Source: Laburnicola sp. R22_1
Taxonomy: Eukaryota; Ascomycota; Dothideomycetes; Pleosporales; Didymosphaeriaceae
Direction of reading: 5' to 3'
DNA: 64,000 nt
Assembly: GCA_014281115.1 (NCBI GenBank)
Contig: JACONQ010000011.1
Location: 2,232,001 to 2,296,000, forward strand
The first letter of the stretch is position 1; the number at the start of each line of letters is the position of its first letter. Positions 58,031 to 64,000 of the stretch are shown here, piece by piece. The notes under the pieces were generated by a model. The model did no database searches and was not told where the DNA came from. It saw only the letters and a list, made by a program, of their open reading frames with translations. A program made the position numbers and the translations under genes.

Positions 58031-59407
58031 CCTTCCTCAGCTGCACCATCCACGGTATGCCTTTCCCGGCGGGCTCAGCTCTCAACCTTCGCAAGGTGTT
58101 GGCCGTCCGAGCACGACCCGTCACGTGATACTACACTAGACTGTTTCGTACTAGGCCGCACCCCGACTTCATGGCTTGGCACACGCTCGGCGCGGGCTGC
58201 TGGCTACCTGTGCTCATTGCCCTCAAGGTCGAACGGCGACAACCTCAACTCAGCAAGATCTTCAGTATTCATGCTTGATGCAGACTACCCAGCTGTTTCC
58301 GGGTTGGATACGCGCCGTATCCCCGCTGAGTTTGGTCCCGATGTCTACATATCCAGCCAGCATCTCCACTTTGCCGTACTCCCATCATGAACCTGCCCTG
58401 ACCGAGTCTCGCTCCTTTCAGGCGAGCGGCTTGTCCTAACACTCGAGCCATGTTATCTACTTCGAAAGTCCCATGGCCTTCGTCCCTTTCAGGCCGGAAT
58501 CGATCCTCTCTTGGCCTATCTTGACCCTTCTACAAACCGAATGCAACCAACTACTACGCATTCAGAAAGAGATAGACTGGAGCTCAAAGCTCTCGCTTCT
58601 GTTACGTCTGCCGCGGCATGCGTAGCGTAATCGATCCTCAGGGCCACATGGTCGGCGAGCATCGATTTACATATGCATCAATAAGTGGCATGCGCTTCCT
58701 CGGAGTCTTGGGCCAACAACGTGCCTCATGACTTGGAATAACTCGAGAATGGCATACGACTTGCATCACGAGATCATTCAGCCAAACTGGCGGCGTCACT
58801 GCGGCGACTCGTGGCCGTTGTTTTCACTGCCAAGAGTTCACTTCTATTGAGCCTATTCAGACCCAAAAACGGCAATTCCCAACGCTCCATTTCACTTTCT
58901 CCTTGTCTGAAGTATCACGCATTTCCGGTCCGAGACAAAGCCTTCACCTCACTTTTTTGTGTTCGCCCACTTTCGACGACCACCCAGGTTCTCCAGATGC
59001 CTTCCTAAACCGTGTAGAGGGCGGCGAGTGCTTGGGTGAAGTGGCTGCGGTCAACAATACCCACATCGCCGGCGTCAGTATCTATATTGGTCCTTATTGA
59101 GAAGAGGCTCTCAATAGCACTTTCACTACGCCATGGTCGAGCCACTTCCCGCCACTATCCACCTTATTCGCCCGGCCCGGTCCAGCTTCTCTTTATTGAT
59201 CTTATTGAGCCTCTTGATCTTATTGAGCTTCCTACTAGCAGCTATGATTCTCTCGGTTCCTTTATCAAGGATTACTTCTCGCCGCAACATAAATTCTCTC
59301 TCTTCCCCAGAATCTCAAACTCGACATCGACTCCACTCCAGACAGTCCTTTACACCAAGTCGACGCAACTCCAACTATACCACTCATTCCAACTACCTTC
59401 TATCACA
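58031..59407. promoter_or_regulatory. Upstream region of the peptide precursor gene
   Basis: About 1.4 kb with no recognised frame. An exact direct repeat TTGATCTTATTGAGC occurs twice with a 3-bp spacer at about 59197-59229. The region just before the ATG is rich in C/T and CACTCC and probably holds the 5' leader. Confidence 0.5.
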
Positions 59408-59689
59408 ATGAAGTTCACTGCCGCCATCGCTGCGGCCATTCTCGGTGCCACCGTCTACGGTGCTGCCGTCCCTGATCCGAACTGCCGCTTCCCCGGCCAG
59501 CCTTGCAAGCGTGAGGCTCTCCCTGAAGCCTGGGGCTCTGGCTTCCGCAAGTTCCCCGGCCAGCCCTACAAGCGTGAGGCTGAGGCTGAGGCCGTGGCCG
59601 ACCCTAAAGCCTGGGGCTCTGGCTTCCGCAAGTTCCCCGGTCAGCCCTACAAGCGTGAGGCTGAGCCGGAGGCTGAAGCCAAGGCTTAA
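59408..59689 (+). CDS. Alpha-factor-type mating pheromone precursor with three Kex2-bounded peptides
   Basis: A 93-residue protein without intron. A signal peptide (MKFTAAIAAAILGATVYGAA) is followed by NCRFPGQPC-KR, then EALPEA-WGSGFRKFPGQPY-KR, EAEAEAVADPKA-WGSGFRKFPGQPY-KR and the tail EAEPEAEAKA. KR pairs are Kex2 cleavage sites, and EA/EP/xA dipeptides are substrates of Ste13-type aminopeptidase, the layout of alpha-factor precursors. The first peptide keeps the two cysteines around PGQP found in Pezizomycotina pheromones; the other two have none. They are 13-mers starting with W and ending PGQPY, strikingly like the yeast alpha-factor WHWLQLKPGQPMY. The two 13-mer units are near-identical DNA repeats (59517-59582, 59605-59670). 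An alternative is a Kex2-processed RiPP-type precursor; I favour pheromone. An in-frame upstream extension exists but would bury the signal peptide. Confidence 0.82.
   Translation: MKFTAAIAAAILGATVYGAAVPDPNCRFPGQPCKREALPEAWGSGFRKFPGQPYKREAEAEAVADPKAWGSGFRKFPGQPYKREAEPEAEAKA
59517..59670 (+). repeat. Two tandem coding repeats in the pheromone precursor
   Basis: The segment GCCTGGGGCTCTGGCTTCCG and what follows through AAGCGTGAGGCTGAG is present twice, about 88 bp apart, with almost no differences. Low divergence points to recent duplication or ongoing homogenisation. Confidence 0.85.
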
Positions 59690-62600
59690 GTCGTCCCAAA
59701 CTGCCGCTTCTCGGTCACCCATGCTAAGCATCTCGCAATTGATGCCTTGGTAACCGGGTTCTATTTTGTTGAACTTCACTTCTTCGACACTCGACCATCT
59801 GGAATACCGACATCGACTTCTGGACCATCAACGAGCGTTGACCCTATGTACATTCGAACATTTGTCTTTATTATTATTCGACACTACTAGCTCATGTATC
59901 TATCGCACACGAAACCGATATTCATATATACGAGCAGGCCGGTCCTCGTACGCCATCGCAGCAACGTCGCCAACGCACACGCAGTCGATTGGATTTTACG
60001 GGGGATATGAACTGGTCTTTTGTTATCTACTAGAAAAAGTAATTTATTCTTGCTTTCTCGAACGAGTCTCTGTACGGTGTCAACTTCGTGTGCTTGTGTG
60101 ATTCACCATGATGGCCTTCCAAAGATGGTTAATAATCTGTCATCCTGGTGAAGAAGTCCGCCGTCTGCAGTGAGACCTTGGGCATGATTCGGTTGGTGAC
60201 GTGTCGAAGTTTCCAAATGTATGTCTTTGGGCTCTAGGACTTTTGTATTATCCCCCGTGTAATGCAACACATCTCACGCCAAGTGACTGGTAACCTTCCG
60301 GTTTCTTCTAGCGTTTTTCCCGTGCCTTGCACATGCTCAACTTCCCTCCTCCCCTCTTCCAACTATCACATGCCACAGCCCAACCCGTTCCCGCCTTCCG
60401 CCACAAGTAGAAGGTGCTCCCACGCCCATCCCTTCGTGCTATCAAACACGCCCTCCCCCTGCGAATCACACAACGCATCACCCCTTGTTCCCATCTTCCA
60501 GAACGAGCGCACAAACACAAAAAGACCATGACCCGCTTTTCCCTTTTTCTAGAACATTGCAAGCGCATTTCCACGGACACTAGATAATTTCCTGCAGGGT
60601 GCCGCTGTTCACTTCCCAAAGAGGGTCTGACAGGTTGGTGTGCGGGGTCGGAGGAAGGGTTGCGCGTGGGATGATGAGAGTTTCTTCCAGTAGGGTGCTT
60701 GTTCAACGTTACGGATGGTGATGGGCTCGAGGCGGGTGTTTGAGAAAACGATAGACGTGTAGCCGTTTGGATGCGCATAGTATTTTTGGTGTTGGGTCTG
60801 AAAGAGTTGTTTTTGGGGTCTTTATTTTTGGGGGGGGGGGCGTTGTGGGACGGACGGGTGGTTTGCACGGGTTGGTGGCATGGCCGGCATTGAAGATTGT
60901 GCTGGGTGTAGGAGGATTTATGTGCTTCGGACTAAGTTTTCGTCCTGCTGTTGTGGTACCAATAATCGGAAACGATGAATGGACATCGGTCATTCTTTGT
61001 ACCCAGTGTGCAGTCAAACTTGTAATGCAGTTCAACATAATTTCAGTGAATGTGACAGATACAATTTCTGTTTAATCACAGCTATATAAGAGGCGGTAGA
61101 CAAAAGGCAATCTGCACAAAACAAATACAGGAATGTAATCCTTTAGTACCTGATCATGACTTCCTAGTACCCTGCATGCACGCACAAAGCCAGTAAAATC
61201 TGCGATAAGGTATCGTCGTATACATTAGAACTCCTTCATCAACAGCATGTATTTGAGTGATTACTTTATAAAATAGGAAGTTTGAAGAGACATCACATCA
61301 TAAAGCCATCTCAACGAAGAAGAAAAAAAAACATCCCATATTGTAACATCAGACACGAGCGTATATACCTCAAGATTACAACACGCCTTCTCAGCCCGCC
61401 GAAGCTAAAGCCGGTCAAACGCTTCCTCTATGCTACCAACCCACACCTTAGCGAGCGTTAAACGCCCCAGCTTGCTTGTCCATACGGGTTCGCATTGAGC
61501 CAGGTAACGCTGCGGACCATCTCTATCACAACGGGTTATTACTGTACCGGTGTCTTAAACCGCCACGCGAGGGTGTTACCCAGGCGCTTAGTACCGAGTG
61601 CTTCGCAAGACTTCTCAAAGTCACAACCCCCCAAGCCGCACTCACGGACCCCAGCGTCCACCCAACAACGCCACCTCCACAATCATGACCCCAAAACCCA
61701 CACACCCCCAAATCCCATCTTGGCATCAAACAACTCTACAAAACAACCACACGCCATCCATTCACACAAGCCACATTCCCAACCCTCCACCCACCCACAT
61801 AAAAAAAATATAAACAAACAAACAACCACACAAAATACCCCCCCACCACTCCATCGCAAAAAAAAAAAAAAAGAGACCCACACACATCGCGCACTACCCG
61901 AACCGCGCCCCTCGCCATCTATCTACTCCAGCACAAACCTACCTTCGCATTCGCATTCGCTTCGCTTCGCTTTGGCACCCTCCCGCCCCTCCCAACCAAA
62001 AAACCCCCCCAAAAAAATCTCCGAATAACCACCGCCAAATCCACACTACATCCCAATCCAATCCAATCCAATCCCAATCCAATCCCCCCATCCACCAACC
62101 CCTCCTCCTTCCTCCCTCTTCTCTACCCAAACCCCATCCATTCCCACACTACCTTACCAGCGAATCAATCGCCTCTTACCCACCAACCCACCAAAAAAAA
62201 CCATCCATCTATCCATCTATCTACCTAAAACCAAGAGAAAAAAAATGCGCAGGAAAACACATCATTTCCTATCCTATCCTAGCAGTTTGGCAATGCCAGA
62301 AAATAATCTTAAATTTCCTAATAAATAAATGTAGTAGTAGCGGCCATTTTCATGATTCATGACATGACAGGTTAGTTACCCGAGGCAGTGGACGAGATGA
62401 AGGTGTGATGTGTGATGTGTGACGCTATGCGCATGTTTTGCCTCCCAACCCCCCCAATCACAATGCGCTAATAAAACGTGAACAAAACATGAACAGCAAT
62501 GCTATAGACGCGTATCCTCCAGAGCGCATAAACAAAAAAACACACACACTCACAACGCAGCAAATTTACCAAGATGCTAAAAATTATAGTAGTAGTGGCA

Positions 62601-63157
62601 AATTAGCAGACGGACGCGACAGCACAATGGGGCATTTTTTTTTTCGGGTCGTTACTGTGTTTTATTTCATATCATATCATATCATTCATTAGCTACCATA
62701 TGTTCGCCAAGTACAAGCCAAGCCAAGCAATGAGCACTTTTCTGACCAAGTTGCCGGAGCATAAGACTCAATCCAATGCACGTGTCCCCCCAAATCGTCC
62801 AAACCAATTAAGCCATGCATACGCTTCCCCAGGTAACCTCGCGGTTCTGCGTCCCCAAGTCTTAACGTATAGAATATATCATGTCCATGTAAACGAGACA
62901 CAGAGAGAGAGGAGAATGCTAAACAGCCTAGGCCATGAAGGGTATAAAAAGGTCGTCATCACAGCCCCGCAAAGGGAAGGAACATGGGGTATTGATAGAG
63001 TGCCAAAAAGAAGAAAGAAATCAACGAAGCGCTCGCTCGCGAGCAAAATGATGAAGAGCAAAAGCAAAAAAAGAAAAAACGAAAAAAAAAGTGATGCCGA
63101 CGATTCCATATCGGTTGGGATTCACTTCTGGGAAGAGGGAAATTGGTCTGGTGAGTT
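59690..63157. other. Long low-complexity region between convergent genes
   Basis: About 3.5 kb with no recognised gene. It has a G run at 60830-60840, CA-rich stretches at 61620-61860 with a long A run at 61858-61872, (ATCCA)n-type repeats at 62055-62090, ATCTATCC repeats at 62205-62225, and ATCAT repeats near 62670-62685. Long open frames here (for example 61495-62028) come from Pro/His/Thr-rich low complexity. Both flanking genes end here. Confidence 0.6.
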
Positions 63158-64000
63158 CTAGACAGCAGCACCATTGACGACTACCGCATAGCCGTCGCTC
63201 TTCGCTTTGAGGGCTTTCGCAAGCATGAGCTCGCGCATCCAGTCGATGCGTTCGTCACGCGACTTGACAGCGAAGTGATGGACCTTGCCATTCGGAAGTA
63301 CCTTCTTGACCTCGCTTTTGCCTGGCGCGGTAGGCACGAGCTGGAATTCATAGGCTGCAGGAACGCCAGCCTTGTCTTTGTGACCAGAAGTAATTCTCAA
63401 CGCGCGCAGTTTGGCGGAGAGCTTGTTTGATGCGAGCGATGAGCAGGCGACGGCATAATCGTCCACATCAATGGTCTGCAGCGCCGACGAAGACGGAAGC
63501 TCGTTCGGGTGCATAGCGAGCGTCGTGCCCTGCAAGCGGAAATGATGGTCCTGCCATTCATGACGAAGCAATTTTGTGCGACGCTTCTTCACCCATCCAT
63601 GGTGGTTCACACCGTTGTACACAAACCCTCGGGGTGGCGCACGCTCTGGCTTCGCCGTTAAGGCGGGATCCGACACCGGGCTATCGTCGCCCGAGAACTG
63701 CGTCTCATGCAAGGTATCCGAATCGCCGTCGGATGGGCCCGTGGGGCTGAACACCTGGTCTTCATTGAGCGCCGGAAGAGGTAACGAGGGTCGGCGCCAG
63801 TCAATCCGTGACCCGACTCGCTGTACTGGGTCCCTGTACTGCATGTTTGGTGGCACCGACTGGCTTGTGTCGCGTGAAACGGGCCCCACCGGAACCGCTG
63901 TAACGGGGGCGTCCATTTCGGAAAATGGGGTGCCAAATCGGTAGACGCCTCCAGGAGATGCCGTCCTACAGGGCGAGAAGGCGGTGTCTGGTACCACCTG
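63158..64000 (-). CDS. PH-domain protein, C-terminal part (5' end outside window)
   Basis: The minus-strand frame is open to the right edge and stops at 63158-63160, leaving 281 codons including the stop. The N-terminal part present is disordered and Ser/Pro-rich. A PH domain begins near HHGWVKKRRTKLLRHEWQDHHFRL and ends near the helix SRDERIDWMRELMLAKALK. Between them sit strands such as LQTIDVDDYAVACSS and KVHHFAVKS. Fungal proteins of this type bind phosphoinositides at membranes. No catalytic domain is visible in the part shown. I cannot name the gene. Confidence 0.8.
   Translation of the reverse strand, partial: QVVPDTAFSPCRTASPGGVYRFGTPFSEMDAPVTAVPVGPVSRDTSQSVPPNMQYRDPVQRVGSRIDWRRPSLPLPALNEDQVFSPTGPSDGDSDTLHETQFSGDDSPVSDPALTAKPERAPPRGFVYNGVNHHGWVKKRRTKLLRHEWQDHHFRLQGTTLAMHPNELPSSSALQTIDVDDYAVACSSLASNKLSAKLRALRITSGHKDKAGVPAAYEFQLVPTAPGKSEVKKVLPNGKVHHFAVKSRDERIDWMRELMLAKALKAKSDGYAVVVNGAAV

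Noticed and set aside
59036..59407. Upstream in-frame extension of the pheromone precursor (217-residue version)
   Set aside because: The extension is Ser/Pro/Leu-rich with no domain and would place the signal peptide in mid-protein. The ATG at 59408 gives a normal secreted precursor.
59408..59689. Fungal RiPP (ustiloxin/victorin-like) precursor
   Set aside because: Kex2 repeats fit, but the PGQP core, EAEA spacers and lack of UstYa-type or other tailoring genes nearby favour a pheromone. Not fully excluded.
60308..60868. 186-codon minus-strand frame
   Set aside because: Unrecognised, crosses a long C/G homopolymer and lies in the low-complexity gap.
61495..62028. 177-codon Pro/His/Lys-rich frame
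   Set aside because: Low-complexity translation of CA-rich repeats including an A run; not a plausible protein.

Overview
This window is filamentous ascomycete (Pezizomycotina) nuclear DNA. The evidence is the many short spliceosomal introns (about 36-190 nt, GT..AG with CTRAC-type branch sites), an AT-rich DNA transposon damaged in the manner of repeat-induced point mutation (RIP), large MFS and PDR-type ABC transporters, and an alpha-factor-like pheromone precursor. The gene set fits Dothideomycetes, perhaps Pleosporales, but the sequence does not fix the genus. Most lines of evidence are reconstructed exon chains: splice sites were chosen so that conserved protein motifs join in frame. No transcript data were available.

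Layout. 1-1113 is the 3' end of the autophagy kinase gene atg1. At 1.86-4.26 kb lies an AT-rich island holding a RIP-degraded Fot1/pogo-type transposon (2305-4154, matching terminal inverted repeats, TA on both sides). An MFS transporter (4483-6548) starts about 220 bp past the island edge, followed by a poly-T/G minisatellite and an intron-containing tRNA-Gln(CTG). Then come rrs1 (-) and the mitoribosomal gene mS29/DAP3 (+), a divergent pair, and a nitronate monooxygenase (-). A badly broken PDR-type ABC transporter (12747-17943) is followed by a second MFS transporter (-).

The central part carries housekeeping genes: PI 4-kinase STT4 (nine exons), a membrane acyltransferase, a PLAC8 cysteine-rich protein (-), a large PX-PH-RhoGAP (Bem3-like, -), and a 3-kb gene-poor stretch with a 93-bp near-perfect hairpin (MITE-like). 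Next are a second divergent pair (mitoribosomal uS13m (-) and an ER cyclophilin (+) that can be spliced to a membrane-anchored form), the DEAD-box helicase DED1, and an INO80 subunit (Ies1-like).

The right part begins with two decayed genes (a DUF3140 gene and an unidentified reading frame) at 49.9-51.1 kb. NatB subunit NAA25/Mdm20 (-) and mitochondrial methionyl-tRNA synthetase (-) follow, then a small secreted peptide precursor with Kex2 and Ste13 sites (59408-59689), a 3.5-kb low-complexity gap, and the 3' part of a PH-domain gene (-).

Functionally the window mixes conserved core genes (translation, ribosome assembly, mitochondrial translation, lipid signalling, chromatin, N-terminal acetylation) with accessory material (two live transporters, one dead transporter, one dead transposon, two dead small genes, one peptide pheromone). 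The items most worth following up are the peptide precursor, the alternative cyclophilin C-terminus, the insertion-riddled ABC pseudogene and the hairpin element.
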